The translations under genes and the position numbers were made by a program. Under the pieces are notes generated by a model. The model saw nothing but the letters and a program-made list of their open reading frames with translations. It did no database searches and was not told the origin of the DNA. A DNA stretch of 64,000 nucleotides. Origin: Eublepharis macularius (taxonomy: Eukaryota; Chordata; Lepidosauria; Squamata; Eublepharidae). Positions 1 to 10,643 of this stretch are shown here, in pieces (the first letter of the stretch is position 1; each line of letters begins with the position of its first letter). The DNA is taken from assembly GCF_028583425.1 (NCBI RefSeq), contig NC_072793.1, positions 99,061,689 through 99,125,688 on the forward strand, in the 5' to 3' direction.

Positions 1-3000
1 TGTTTCAGCTTCTCCCAGTCCGTGTTACACTGTCCTGGATCAAGGTCTCTCAATCTTCTTGTCATTTTGTCCATCTCCGCCATGTACAGCAATTTATAAA
101 TCCAGTCCTCGATGGTTGGCACTTCTTGTACTTTCCACTTCTGCGCGTACAAAAGTCTAGCCGCTGCCGTCATGTAAAATAGCAATGTCCTGTATTGTGC
201 TGGAATATCCTCCATTCCCAAGTTCAGTAGCAGGAATTCTGGTTTCTTATTAACTTGAAATTGTAAAATCTCACTTATTACTCTTATTATTTCCCCCCAG
301 TACTGCTTAGCTACCTCACAAGTCCACCACAAGTGATACAAAGATCCCTCATGTTTTTTACATTTCCAGCACTTGTTAGACATATTTAAGTTCCCTAGCG
401 CAATTTTCTTTGGTGTCAAATACCAACGATAAATCATTTTATAGACATTCTCTTTAATGTTAGTGCATGTCATAATCTTCAACGTATTTTTCCACAAGTA
501 TTCCCACGCCTCCATTGTTATTTCTTTATTAAAGTTTATAGCCCACTTCACCATCTGCACTTTAACTGTCTCATCTTCAGTATACCATTTTAACAACACC
601 TTATAGACCTTAGAGATTTCCTTTTTATCTTCTTGTAGAATTACTTCCTCTAGTTCTGAGTTCTCTATTCTTATCCCTCCCTTTGCACAATCCGAGTTGT
701 AAAGGTCTCTAATCTGTCTATATTGAAACCAATCATAATTTAAAGACAACTCTTCTTGCGTTTTTATTCTTAACTTGGAAAGGTCTGTTCGTGTTATTTC
801 CTTATATGTTAAACATTGTTGTTCATTGTCAACAGTTCTCGGGTCTATTACTTCAAAAGGAACCACCCAAGAGGGAGTTCCTTCTTGCAGGTAGTTTCTG
901 TACTTCTTCCAAATTGTGAAGAGGCTTCTACGGATGTAATGGTGCAAAAACATAGAGTCTGCTTTTACTTTTTCATACCACAAATATGCATGCCATCCAA
1001 ATATTTTTTTATATCCCTCTAAGGCCAGTAGTTTACGATTTTTCAGAGTCATCCAATCTTTCAGCCACACCAAGCAGATTGCATCATAGTAAAGTCTTAG
1101 ATTGGGCAGTTGCATTCCACCTCTCTCTTTTGCATCCTGTAATACTTTCATTTTCACCCTAGGCTTCCTGCCTGCCCAAACAAAATCCGATATTTTCCTC
1201 TGCCATTTTTTGAATTGTTTAGAGTCCCGGATAATTGGTATTGTCTGTAACAAAAACATCACTCTTGGCAGCACATTCATCTTAACTACTGCAATTCTTC
1301 CCAACCATGACAAATTCAATCTATTCCATTTAATCAAATCTTGCTCTATTTGAGTCCACAATTTCTCATAGTTATTCTTGAATAGATCTATATTTTTTGC
1401 AGTCAGTTCAATTCCCAAATATTTCACCTTACTTGTTACTTCACAGTCTGTAATTTCCGTTAATAACTGTTGTTTTTGTTTAGTCATATTTTTACATAAT
1501 ATCTTTGATTTCTTTTTGTTTACATAGAAACCTGCCAGATCTCCAAATTCTTTAATTTTTTCTATTATCTTAGGCATGTTTTCAATTGGATCTTCCACAA
1601 TTAACATTATATCATCTGCAAATGCTCTGACCTTATAGGAAAAGTCTTTTATTTTTATTCCACGGATCGTATTGTCTTCTCGAATCTGTATCATCAAAAT
1701 TTCCAAGACTAAAATGAACAACAGTGGAGACAACGGGCAACCTTGTCTTGTACCTTTGCCAATAGTCAGTTTTTTAGTCAGCTCGTCATTCACCACAATT
1801 GCTGCACTCTGGTCTCTGTAAATTTCTTTCACTGCTCTTATGAATCTTTCCCCCATTTGTAGCTGTTCCATGGTGGCAAACATAAAGTCCCAGTTCAAAT
1901 TGTCAAATGCTTTCTCAGCATCCACAAAGAAGAAACCAACCTCCTTATCACAACGCTTGTCATAATATTCAATAGCATTTATAACTGTCCTTAGATTGTC
2001 TCTGATTTGCCTATTCGGTAAAAAACCAGCTTGTTCTTCTCCAATAACTTCGGATAACCATCCCTTTACTCTTTCTGCCAGGATCTTCGCAAAGATCTTG
2101 TAGTCATTGTTAAGTAAGGAAATTGGCCTATAATTTTTAACATTAGTCAAGTCTTGTCCTTCTTTGGGGATCAATGATATATTAGCTTCACTCCAAGTAT
2201 CTGGAGTTCTTTGGTCTCTCAAAACACCATTGATCACTTCTTTTAGGAATGGTACCAGTTCATTGACCATTACCTTATAGAATTTAGCTGTACGTCCATC
2301 AGGTCCTGGCACCTTTCCCAGGTTTGTTCTCTGAATTGCCTTTTTATCTCCTCCTCTGTTACTTCACTGTTCAGTTTGTCTCTCCAATCTTCCGAAATTA
2401 CTGGAAGCTTCATTTTCCCCAAATATGCCGCTATTGAGTCTTTATTCACTTCTTTTTTGTCATACAATTTAGCATAAAATTTGTAAAAAGCTCTACTAAT
2501 AGCAGTCTGTTCCAAATGTACTTTATTGTCCTCACATATTTTATTTATTGTCTTTTTCTCCTTTCTCTTCTTCAATTGCCATGCCAGGTATTTCCCAGGT
2601 TTATTTGCACCTTCAAACGACTTTTGGTTCAATCTCTTAAGATTCCATTCCAGTTCTTTATTATTCATTGCCGTCAACTGCTCTTGAAGGATTTTAATAT
2701 CCTGGTAAATTTTCTTTTTCCCTGGTCTTTTCTTTAATTGTATTTCTTTGGCTTTTATTTTTTCCATAATCTCCTGTCTCTTCTCCTCTCTTTTCTTTCG
2801 AGCTCTTCCATTTAAGTCCATCAGTATACCTCTAATTACTGCTTTGTATGTATCCCATACCTTGTTGGTTGGTACTTCTCGGTTCATGTTGTACTGTATG
2901 AAGAACTTAGTTTCCCTTCTCAACATCTCCATATTTTCTCCCTCTTGTAACAAGTCCTCATTTATTCTCCATCCTTTCCTCTTAGTTCTTTTTCCAAACT

Positions 3001-3195
3001 TCCACATGATTGAGTTGTGATCTGAGCCTACCATAGGCATTATTTCTACATCCTTAGTCCAAAGCACTAAATCTTTTGAGGCCCAGATCATATCAATTCG
3101 TGATAGAGTGGAATGTCTTGCGGAGAAAAATGTATATTGTCTACCTGTGGGGTTCTGTATTCTCCATACATCTTCCAAAGTTTCCTGCTGCATTA
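1..3195 (-). pseudogene. L1 LINE ORF2 relic, 5'-truncated, minus strand
   Basis: The reverse complement matches the ORF2 of the full-length L1 at 30064-36200. Window base 1 corresponds to about 35469 and base 3193 to about 32277, with almost no net length change. The longest open piece (2270-3193) covers the C-terminal half of the endonuclease (SRIDMIWASKD, GSDHN) and the linker to the RT. A one-base deletion near 2341-2347 shifts the frame just before the RT, and more stops follow through the RT and C-terminal region. The copy ends abruptly at the Penelope element near 3195; the rest of its 5' half is not found after 8012, so it is 5'-truncated or was cut at that insertion. The 3' end lies left of the window. 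Inactive. Confidence 0.93.
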
Positions 3196-3255
3196 CCGTG
3201 TCCAGTAAAAAAGTCGGTAGTTTTCTTACAGAATCCTGGAGAAAAAAATCCAGAT
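3196..3255 (-). repeat. Inverted 60-bp fragment of the Penelope RT region
   Basis: These bases are the reverse complement of 5721-5780 inside the RT frame. They are fused directly to the start of the upstream pseudo-LTR, with about two bases of overlap at the junction. Inverted 5' pieces are common in Penelope-like insertions. Left of 3196 the sequence is L1. Confidence 0.9.
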
Positions 3256-4228
3256 TATTTGGAGAGAAAACATAGTGACATGGAGATGCTATTCACAGTG
3301 CTGTTCAAGACTCGAAAGAGGGAATATATGACTGCTACTAGGGAACTACACCAAAAAGAAACTTTTTGGATATATAAACTCAATACTCTCATACCTAATG
3401 GCTTGAATATAGCCAATGACTATACGTGTTTCTTATAACTACTTATGGGACTAATATCTCTTTAAGAGAGAATAACTACATGATGGGGGCGTGGATTACA
3501 TTCAGAGGATAAAACGGTTACTAGCTAACAAGATGCAGATGGAAGTAATTGGAATACTAGAAGGGGATATGGAAGGTTAATTGCAAGAATCTCTGAGTGA
3601 GTATATTGTACCATGAATGTGTTAGTGTAAACATTAGATACTCAGGGATTCTTTATGACTATGTATGTTTTTCCAGCTACTGTGCTCTTTGAAAAAGAAC
3701 TTTGGAAACGGACCTTACAAGGATCTGGACCGTCCGTTAGAGAACTCAGTCACAGAGTTTACAACGTATATTGGAAGGACATAGGTCTACCCATGAACTG
3801 TGACACCCACAGTGTCTGGAGTCAATCTTGGACTGCACCTATATTGTGTCTGTATATTATAATTGTGAACAAGGCAATTTAAAGCCTGTATAGGAAAAGT
3901 AGTGTCATAGGATGTCTGACCAGTAAATGCACTTTAATTGTAATAATTATAGCACTTGGAGCACGTGACACTTTAATAGAATAATTACAGGACGTCTGAA
4001 ATGCCTATATGATTGAGGTTAAGGGGGAGTGCAATATGTGGTGCAGTTCTTGAATGTGCTAAGAGAGATAATTTGAAATACAAGTTGTTTAATATACCCC
4101 TTATATATTGGTGAATAAATAATTCTGGAAATAATATTACGTGCTTTATTGTTGATTGTGGAGGCATTATAGTACACGGGAATTGTTTCTTGTCTGATAG
4201 CAGTATTACCGTGTTGCTCTATATTTTG
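3254..4228 (+). repeat. Upstream pseudo-LTR of the Penelope-like element
   Basis: Direct copy of 7038-8012 (offset 3784). In the stretches I compared, the only difference is g at 3884 against c at 7668. The first 185 bp repeat the coding end of the GIY-YIG protein, so a partial reading frame ending at 3438 is visible. The rest is non-coding and ends 19 bp before the ORF1 ATG. By position it is the likely source of the element's promoter and 5' UTR (inference). Confidence 0.92.
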
Positions 4229-4247
4229 GGACGCTGTAATTAGAGCC

Positions 4248-5006
4248 ATGTCTAACTTTGAAGGATTGTTAATGTATACTGAAGAGGATAAGACACGTAT
4301 TATCTCTGAAATGTCATCCACTCCCTTTTCGTTTGATAAAAATGAGAGTAATGGGGAAAGTGATTGGAATAATTTGCAGTTCCTGAAGAAAAAACAGCTT
4401 CGTTATCAACTTCATGCGGGCTCCCTGATTGAATATTGCAAGATTAATAGAATACCTAGAGGTCTCCGTATACATAAACCTCCTGGCCTCTTTAGAGACC
4501 AGGAAGAATTTAAAAATAGATGGGCTGCCGTATTGAATAAATGTTCCATGGATCTTATGTTATTAGTGGTCGAGACAGCACAGGTGGAGGTGAAGAATCT
4601 TGGCAAGGAGATTGAAGTTTTGGAGACTAAACTCAAAAACAGCTTTGAGGAAGACCAATTTAAAAGTAAGATAAAGGAGCTTGAGAAACTAGTTAAAGAC
4701 TTTGAAAACAAAATGAAAGAAGTCAAAGTAAGGAAGTACCAGAGGGATAATAGGGATTATACCACGGGGCGGGTATACAGTTGGTGGAATGAAGAAAATA
4801 TTAAGAGAAAAAAGGTCTCCTGGTCAAACCCCTTAACTCAGTTCTCGGATTTAGAGACTACAGAGGGAGAGGATACCGACACCTCGTTAGAAGAAGGCAT
4901 GTCTACTAGATCTATGTCAGTACGGCCGGGTAATAAGACACATAATTATGAAGGCAGGGGCCGTTTTTTACGAGGGGGCCGGCACAACAGAGGAAGACGG
5001 ACCTGA
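4248..5006 (+). CDS. Penelope-like element ORF1: coiled-coil, RG-rich protein (252 aa)
   Basis: A 252-residue intact frame begins 20 bp after the upstream pseudo-LTR. I do not recognise a named domain. Visible features are a charged N-terminal half, a heptad-like E/K/L-rich stretch at about residues 110-165 that looks like a coiled coil, an acidic Ser/Thr segment at about 200-220, and a C-terminal RG/RGG tail (RGRGRF...RGGRHNRGRRT) suited to RNA binding. The TGA stop is at 5004-5006. Its last 55 bases overlap the RT frame in the -1 phase, and the overlap contains a T TTT TTA heptamer. Probable role: nucleic-acid-binding partner of the RT, or N-terminal part of a frameshift fusion (inference). 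Confidence 0.75.
   Translation: MSNFEGLLMYTEEDKTRIISEMSSTPFSFDKNESNGESDWNNLQFLKKKQLRYQLHAGSLIEYCKINRIPRGLRIHKPPGLFRDQEEFKNRWAAVLNKCSMDLMLLVVETAQVEVKNLGKEIEVLETKLKNSFEEDQFKSKIKELEKLVKDFENKMKEVKVRKYQRDNRDYTTGRVYSWWNEENIKRKKVSWSNPLTQFSDLETTEGEDTDTSLEEGMSTRSMSVRPGNKTHNYEGRGRFLRGGRHNRGRRT
4964..4970 (+). promoter_or_regulatory. Candidate -1 ribosomal frameshift site, T TTT TTA
   Basis: In the ORF1 frame the codons read CGT TTT TTA, giving the heptamer T TTT TTA with the X XXY YYZ spacing of a classical -1 slippery site. A one-base backward slip moves into exactly the frame of the RT, which is open from 4952. No start codon (ATG, GTG or TTG) occurs in that frame before 5030. A GC-rich run (GAGGGGGCCGG) follows directly, but I could not identify a definite stem or pseudoknot by eye. 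Confidence 0.55.
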
Positions 5007-5029
5007 CACCAACAAGGGAAACTGACCTA

Positions 5030-7222
5030 GTGGTTAATCTCTCAAGCAGAACTCTTTCGGACTTAGAAAAAGTGGCCTTAAATAAAGGCCTCGGGTTTGT
5101 GCCAACTCCCAGGTATAATGATTTCCAAACTAGGATAGACGTCTTTAAACTAATAAGACAAATTAAATTGAAAATTGTTTTTGGAGGTACAACATTTAAG
5201 AGAAAGGAAATGGGCATCTTCACACGCTCCTCATATAATCCCGTTGTCAATAACCACTGTGTCCAGACTTTTGAGAAGATGTTATTGAAGGAAATTGACA
5301 ATATAGAAGCCCGGGAAGGTATTGGATACAACAACCTACCGAAGGGGGAGAGGATGGCTTTAAAGGATTTGCGATCTGATCGTTCCATCATAATAAAAGA
5401 GGCTGATAAGGGAGGTGCAATAGTGGTGATGGATAAAAAAGATTATATGATGGAAGTGAGGAGACAATTGAATAATGAATTGGACTACAAACCAATCCCC
5501 AATGATCCTGTGAAGAAGATCGGTTTTTTAATCAAGGTAACCGTGGATGAAGCTTTAGCATTGGGACATATTACAGATCGGGAACATAAAGGCTTAATTA
5601 ATTTGTCTCCCAGGACACCAGTAATGTACATATTGCCTAAAATCCATAAAGAAGGTTTTCCCCCTCCGGGCCGCCCAATTATATCGGGAAGTAACTCTAT
5701 CCTGGAACCATTGTCTAAATATCTGGATTTTTTTCTCCAGGATTCTGTAAGAAAACTACCGACTTTTTTACTGGACACGGGGGACTTTGTCAAGAAGTTT
5801 GAAGGCTTCAAATTACCAACAGGGGCGATATTAGCAACACTGGACGTTGCCTCACTGTATACTAATATTCCACATGAAGAGGCACGCCTAGTGGTAATGG
5901 AAACTTTAGATCAAAGAGAGTGTTTGCGCCCACCCACTTTCTTTCTGACATCACTTTTGGAAATAATACTAGAAAACAACTACTTTAGAGTAGAAGACCA
6001 GTTTTTCATTCAGCTTCGAGGGGTCGCGATGGGATGCTCTGCAGCACCATGTATAGCGAATCTATTTATGGGACGGCTGGAAAGGGACTATTTTTGTAAT
6101 CCTGTAACTAATCCATTTTGGAAGGACATCATCATATTTGTTCGTTTTATTGACGATCTCTTCCTAGTGACAAATGAAAATGTCAACATCCAAGAATTGG
6201 GGGAATGGATGAACAGTATACATCCCAATATAAAGTTCACCTGGAGCACAAGTAGGGAGTCTGTGAATTATCTGGATGTGACAGTGTATAAGGGGGAGGA
6301 TGGGACCCTGGCGGTAAGACCTTTTAGGAAACAAACAGACAAAAATTCATTACTCCATTATAGATCCTTTCACCCCGGACATCTAAGGGCCAACTTACCC
6401 TTTGGACAATTCCTGCGACTAAAAAGAAATTCTACTAGTATTGCTGATTATGTTCTCCAGAGTAATATATTGCAAGAGCAATTGAAGCAACGGGGCTACC
6501 CAGATAGGGTGTTACTACAAGCAAGACGACGTGCTGACGAAACGACCAGAGAAGAATTACTTAGACCGAAGGTACGAACGACCAGAGACCGTATTGTGGG
6601 TGTTCTTGACTATAGTGAGAAAGCAAATGCCATCCGCAGGGCAATTTTGAAATACTGGCCGCTTGTCAATGATATCCCAGGCTGTGAGACTCCCCCACTG
6701 GTAGCCTTCAGGAGGACCCGGAACATCAAAGACCAGATTATACATTCGGATTTAAATTATGATGTTGGCACCAGGAACATGGGACTGCCGAGGGGTGTAT
6801 ACAAATGTGGGAGATGTAAGCAATGCTCCCTAATAATGACTACAGAAGATTTGGAGCAGTCAGGATTAAGGACTACAAATGAATTTGTTAACTGCGGCAC
6901 TGAGGGGGTAGTGTATGTTTTGAAATGCCCATGTGGTCTGTTATATGTAGGAAGTACCACACGCTCCATTAGAATAAGGCTTGGTGAACATCAGTCCAGA
7001 ATAAAGAATAACGTATTAGAGGCACCCATGGTCCAACATTATTTGGAGAGAAAACATAGTGACATGGAGATGCTATTCACAGTGCTGTTCAAGACTCGAA
7101 AGAGGGAATATATGACTGCTACTAGGGAACTACACCAAAAAGAAACTTTTTGGATATATAAACTCAATACTCTCATACCTAATGGCTTGAATATAGCCAA
7201 TGACTATACGTGTTTCTTATAA
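5030..7222 (+). CDS. Penelope-like reverse transcriptase with GIY-YIG endonuclease (730 aa from first GTG)
   Basis: Uninterrupted frame, open from 4952; position 5030 is a GTG and no ATG exists near the start, so -1 frameshifting from ORF1 is the likely route. The N-terminal segment (VNLSSRTLSDLEK, KGLGFVPTPR) is typical of this RT group. RT motifs: YILPKIHK, GRPIISGSN, TLDVASLYTNI (Asp272) and the catalytic RFIDDLF (residues 372-378, Asp375/Asp376). A CGRCKQC cysteine motif (593-599) precedes the GIY-YIG nuclease, seen as GVVYV (626-630) and LYVG (638-641). The last 61 codons lie in the downstream pseudo-LTR. No internal stop, so it may still be functional. Confidence 0.92.
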   Translation: MVNLSSRTLSDLEKVALNKGLGFVPTPRYNDFQTRIDVFKLIRQIKLKIVFGGTTFKRKEMGIFTRSSYNPVVNNHCVQTFEKMLLKEIDNIEAREGIGYNNLPKGERMALKDLRSDRSIIIKEADKGGAIVVMDKKDYMMEVRRQLNNELDYKPIPNDPVKKIGFLIKVTVDEALALGHITDREHKGLINLSPRTPVMYILPKIHKEGFPPPGRPIISGSNSILEPLSKYLDFFLQDSVRKLPTFLLDTGDFVKKFEGFKLPTGAILATLDVASLYTNIPHEEARLVVMETLDQRECLRPPTFFLTSLLEIILENNYFRVEDQFFIQLRGVAMGCSAAPCIANLFMGRLERDYFCNPVTNPFWKDIIIFVRFIDDLFLVTNENVNIQELGEWMNSIHPNIKFTWSTSRESVNYLDVTVYKGEDGTLAVRPFRKQTDKNSLLHYRSFHPGHLRANLPFGQFLRLKRNSTSIADYVLQSNILQEQLKQRGYPDRVLLQARRRADETTREELLRPKVRTTRDRIVGVLDYSEKANAIRRAILKYWPLVNDIPGCETPPLVAFRRTRNIKDQIIHSDLNYDVGTRNMGLPRGVYKCGRCKQCSLIMTTEDLEQSGLRTTNEFVNCGTEGVVYVLKCPCGLLYVGSTTRSIRIRLGEHQSRIKNNVLEAPMVQHYLERKHSDMEMLFTVLFKTRKREYMTATRELHQKETFWIYKLNTLIPNGLNIANDYTCFL

Positions 7223-8012
7223 CTACTTATGGGACTAATATCTCTTTAAGAGAGAATAACTACATGATGGGGGCGTGGATTACATTCAGAGGATAAAACG
7301 GTTACTAGCTAACAAGATGCAGATGGAAGTAATTGGAATACTAGAAGGGGATATGGAAGGTTAATTGCAAGAATCTCTGAGTGAGTATATTGTACCATGA
7401 ATGTGTTAGTGTAAACATTAGATACTCAGGGATTCTTTATGACTATGTATGTTTTTCCAGCTACTGTGCTCTTTGAAAAAGAACTTTGGAAACGGACCTT
7501 ACAAGGATCTGGACCGTCCGTTAGAGAACTCAGTCACAGAGTTTACAACGTATATTGGAAGGACATAGGTCTACCCATGAACTGTGACACCCACAGTGTC
7601 TGGAGTCAATCTTGGACTGCACCTATATTGTGTCTGTATATTATAATTGTGAACAAGGCAATTTAAACCCTGTATAGGAAAAGTAGTGTCATAGGATGTC
7701 TGACCAGTAAATGCACTTTAATTGTAATAATTATAGCACTTGGAGCACGTGACACTTTAATAGAATAATTACAGGACGTCTGAAATGCCTATATGATTGA
7801 GGTTAAGGGGGAGTGCAATATGTGGTGCAGTTCTTGAATGTGCTAAGAGAGATAATTTGAAATACAAGTTGTTTAATATACCCCTTATATATTGGTGAAT
7901 AAATAATTCTGGAAATAATATTACGTGCTTTATTGTTGATTGTGGAGGCATTATAGTACACGGGAATTGTTTCTTGTCTGATAGCAGTATTACCGTGTTG
8001 CTCTATATTTTG
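7038..8012 (+). repeat. Downstream pseudo-LTR of the Penelope-like element
   Basis: Second copy of the 975-bp repeat. It contains the end of the RT/endonuclease frame (stop at 7220-7222) and about 790 bp of 3' non-coding DNA. Direct similarity with the upstream copy ends at 8012 (..tattttg), after which the flanks differ. Confidence 0.92.
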
Positions 8013-9407
8013 AGGCCCAATTACATGACAGGGGACCTGCAAGGACTTGTGTGGGGAACTTCACTTTTCCCTGTATCCCCTTCCCCACACTATTTCCTCT
8101 TTCCGTCCTCCTGGCAATCTCCGTTTTGGTATGTTTTTTTATCGCCAATAGTTTTTTTTAAAGATTTCAGATATTTCTGCAAACCTGGGGCATTTTTCAG
8201 ATGTGTAGGAAGATCTGTCTTGTCTGTTCATGGCTCCCATCTACAGATTTAAGTATCCACAGATCAGGGACACTTCTCTATTAGTACAAAAGATTATAGC
8301 CAAAATTGTGATACTAACTTGTTTTGATGGGAGATCTTAGATGGCCATACAAGAGATCATTCAGTTCCTCTGTGTGCAAGGAAGTCCTCTTTTCTTTATT
8401 GTCTTAATGGGAACATTCCTGCACTGTAGATATGAATTAGAGTTTATGCACTCTGTTTTTTGAATTACTCTAAACAGTCAGCACTGGTGTGTGAAATGAG
8501 ATTTCTTCTGCAGGGTTTTTTGGCATACACTTTCTTACATCTCAGTTCCAGAACTGATGTAAATATGTTATTTTGAAAAAATAAAATTCTACAAAAGAAA
8601 ATACAGAGTGTATCACTAATCCATCCACTAGAAACTGAGCTGTATGGCTTGAAATCCATTTGTACTGAGTGGAGAAGTGGCAACATTCAAAAGCTGCTTT
8701 TCTGGTACAATTTTCTTTTTGCAGTAGAAATTCTGGGTCATGTTTAGATAATTGACAAGAGTTCTGTACACTCCACACATGCCACACCCCCAACCCCCAA
8801 ACTATTATTCACTGTTTCTCTAAGCTGCTAAAAATGGATCTTAAGAAAATCAAGCATTATTCTTCCATCGTCGGGCCTGCCTGTATACATGATCACCAAT
8901 AATCATCTGCACGCCAGCAGCTTGTTTTCTGCTATCTGGCTTGTTAGAGATGATGTATGAAGTATCAAGAATACTGTGAGCTGTTTTTCTTAAGCTATGT
9001 TAAACCCACTGTGCTGACATTGGCAAAAGAGAACTTGTTTTGACATGGAGCTGAGCTAATGTGACACTGAAGTTAAACATGGAAAGGACAAGTACCTCTA
9101 TCAGGCTACGCACCATTTTTTTTCATTTAGGGGTCATTTCTAAAGGTCTTGCTTTTGCTGAAGGAGGGAGGAGCTGAACAAGGCCCATTCCTCCAAGGTT
9201 TCCAGGACACAATCTTCCACTGCCTAATCACCAATCCAACTGCATTGCAATTTATGCAGATCAAATCAGTCAAGGTTGTTGGGAATAATACTGGCTGAAA
9301 TCTAGTCTACATTTTTTAACTGGCTTGATTTTATGGCTACAATCCTAAGCATACTTATTGGAAGTAAGGCCTATGAAACTAATAGCTCTCTCTCACAAAT
9401 GAACATG
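8013..9407. other. Unassigned non-coding DNA
   Basis: AT-rich single-copy-looking sequence with no credible gene. Only short frames occur. Around 9335-9400 a short stretch (aatcctaagcatactta) resembles one arm of the small foldback MITE seen complete at 57188-57267. Nothing else recognised. Confidence 0.5.
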
Positions 9408-10021
9408 GTTACAAATAGAGATGGGCATGAACCGCATTACGAACTTCAAAAACCCACGACAATGGCGATCGCGCAATTGCGATATGGCGGCTTGTGATTG
9501 TCCACGGCCAATGAACCAGTGTTCGGAAGACGCCTAGTTCGGTGCGTTCGGCCGCAGTTCAGGAAGCCAGACAGTCAGGCACCAGCAATCAATTCCCCTG
9601 ACAACGGAGCGGGGGGAATGCCTGAACTCTGTCTGCGCTCCTTCTGTCACCCTGGAAACCCGAATGGAAGCCCAGCTTATCTTGATCAGCAGGTCTTCCT
9701 TCCAACCACGGAGCTGCAAAGCAGTTACAAGTTGGGAGAAGACACCCAGGGGAGGGAGGGGGAAGGGGGTGTCCTGTAGCCACGGGAACTCCAATCTCAT
9801 CTCTGCAAACCCTGATAGGCAGCTCTGACGGCCAAACACAGACCTCATGCATTGCTCAATGGGACCTGTGCTTGTAAATAGCCGTGGGCTCCCAGGCTGG
9901 GTTTCACTTTCAGCGAGCAGTGGAGTAGGACAGAGCTCTTGCATGCCACTTGCTAGCCTTTGAGGAGAGAGAATGAGAGTATAATTCAGCTTTGATTTGG
10001 GGGATAGGGATCTTTTTCCTC

Positions 10022-10545
10022 TAGTTCCAGAGCTGCTGCCTGGCTCTGGGGCCAAGCTCAGTGGGTACCTCAGCTGAGGGCTCACATTAGTGCCTGATCT
10101 GTTCAGGGAGTGGTGGGCTATGCCTCTAGTCCCTCCCTCCCTCTGGTGCCAGGGCTGCTGCCAGGCCCTGGGGCCAAGCTCGGTGGGCACCTGGGCTGAG
10201 GGCTCACCATATGATTCTTATTATGATCACAATCCTAATCATTTTAATTATGATTCTTATTATTACTATTATTATTCTTAGTCTCTGTGCCTGTTCTGTC
10301 CAGGCATCTTGGTGTGCTGGGCTATGGCTGTAGCCCCAGCCTCTGGTTCCAGTGCTGCTGCCAGGCCCTGGGGCCAAGCTCAGTGGGCACCTCAGCTGAG
10401 GGCTCACACAGTGTTATGAGTGCCTGATCTGTTCAGGTCTGTGGGAGTGGTGGGCTAGGGCTCTAGTCCCTTCCTCCCTCTGGTGCCAGGGCTGCTGCCA
10501 CACCCTGGGGCCAAGCTCAGTGGGCACCGTGGCAGAGGGCACACA
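10022..10545 (+). repeat. Four-copy GC-rich tandem repeat in the hAT left half
   Basis: Units with the core gctgctgccaggccctgggg followed by gccaagctcagtgggcacc recur at 10032, 10154, 10354 and 10491. Spacing is 117-139 bp except where an AT-rich run (about 10208-10281) separates copies two and three. Each unit also carries an agtgcctgatctgttcagg-like stretch or a relic of it. It has no coding logic. Confidence 0.8.
10209..10281. repeat. AT-rich simple-sequence insert inside the tandem array
   Basis: Irregular ATT/TTA/ATC-rich low-complexity DNA (tattattactattattattc near the end) inside an otherwise GC-rich repeat array. Confidence 0.75.
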
Positions 10546-10643
10546 GAGTCATCTCCTTTCCTGTCCTCCTTAATTCTAGTTTGGTGGCACAATGAGTCTT
10601 CCTCTTGTGTTGGCTGCCAAGGGTGGATGTGGGGTGAAGTGCG

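Larger units (their letters stand above)
3196..8012 (+). mobile_element. Penelope-like retroelement (Neptune-type), near-complete, with pseudo-LTRs
   Basis: The order is: a 60-bp inverted fragment (3196-3255), an upstream pseudo-LTR (3254-4228), ORF1 (4248-5006), the RT/GIY-YIG frame (open from 4952 to 7222), and a downstream pseudo-LTR (7038-8012). The repeat offset is 3784 bp, so one full unit is 4229-8012. Penelope-like elements are retroelements whose RT is related to telomerase and is fused to a GIY-YIG endonuclease; partial tandem copies called pLTRs are typical of them. It sits at the broken 5' end of the minus-strand L1. No convincing target duplication was seen by eye. Near-identity of the repeats implies a recent insertion. 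Confidence 0.92.

Noticed and set aside
816..3438. Plus-strand frames across the first 3.4 kb
   Set aside because: They are antisense shadows of the minus-strand L1 ORF2 and the reversed Penelope scrap, except the final part to 3438, which is the pLTR copy of the GIY-YIG C-terminus.
5030..5032. GTG as a true start codon for the Penelope RT
   Set aside because: The frame is open upstream to 4952 and vertebrate nuclear genes rarely start at GTG; frameshift fusion fits better.
7223..8012. Hammerhead ribozyme in the Penelope pseudo-LTR
   Set aside because: Such ribozymes are known from Penelope-like elements, but I did not find the CTGATGA...GAAA core on either strand by eye. A covariance-model scan would decide.
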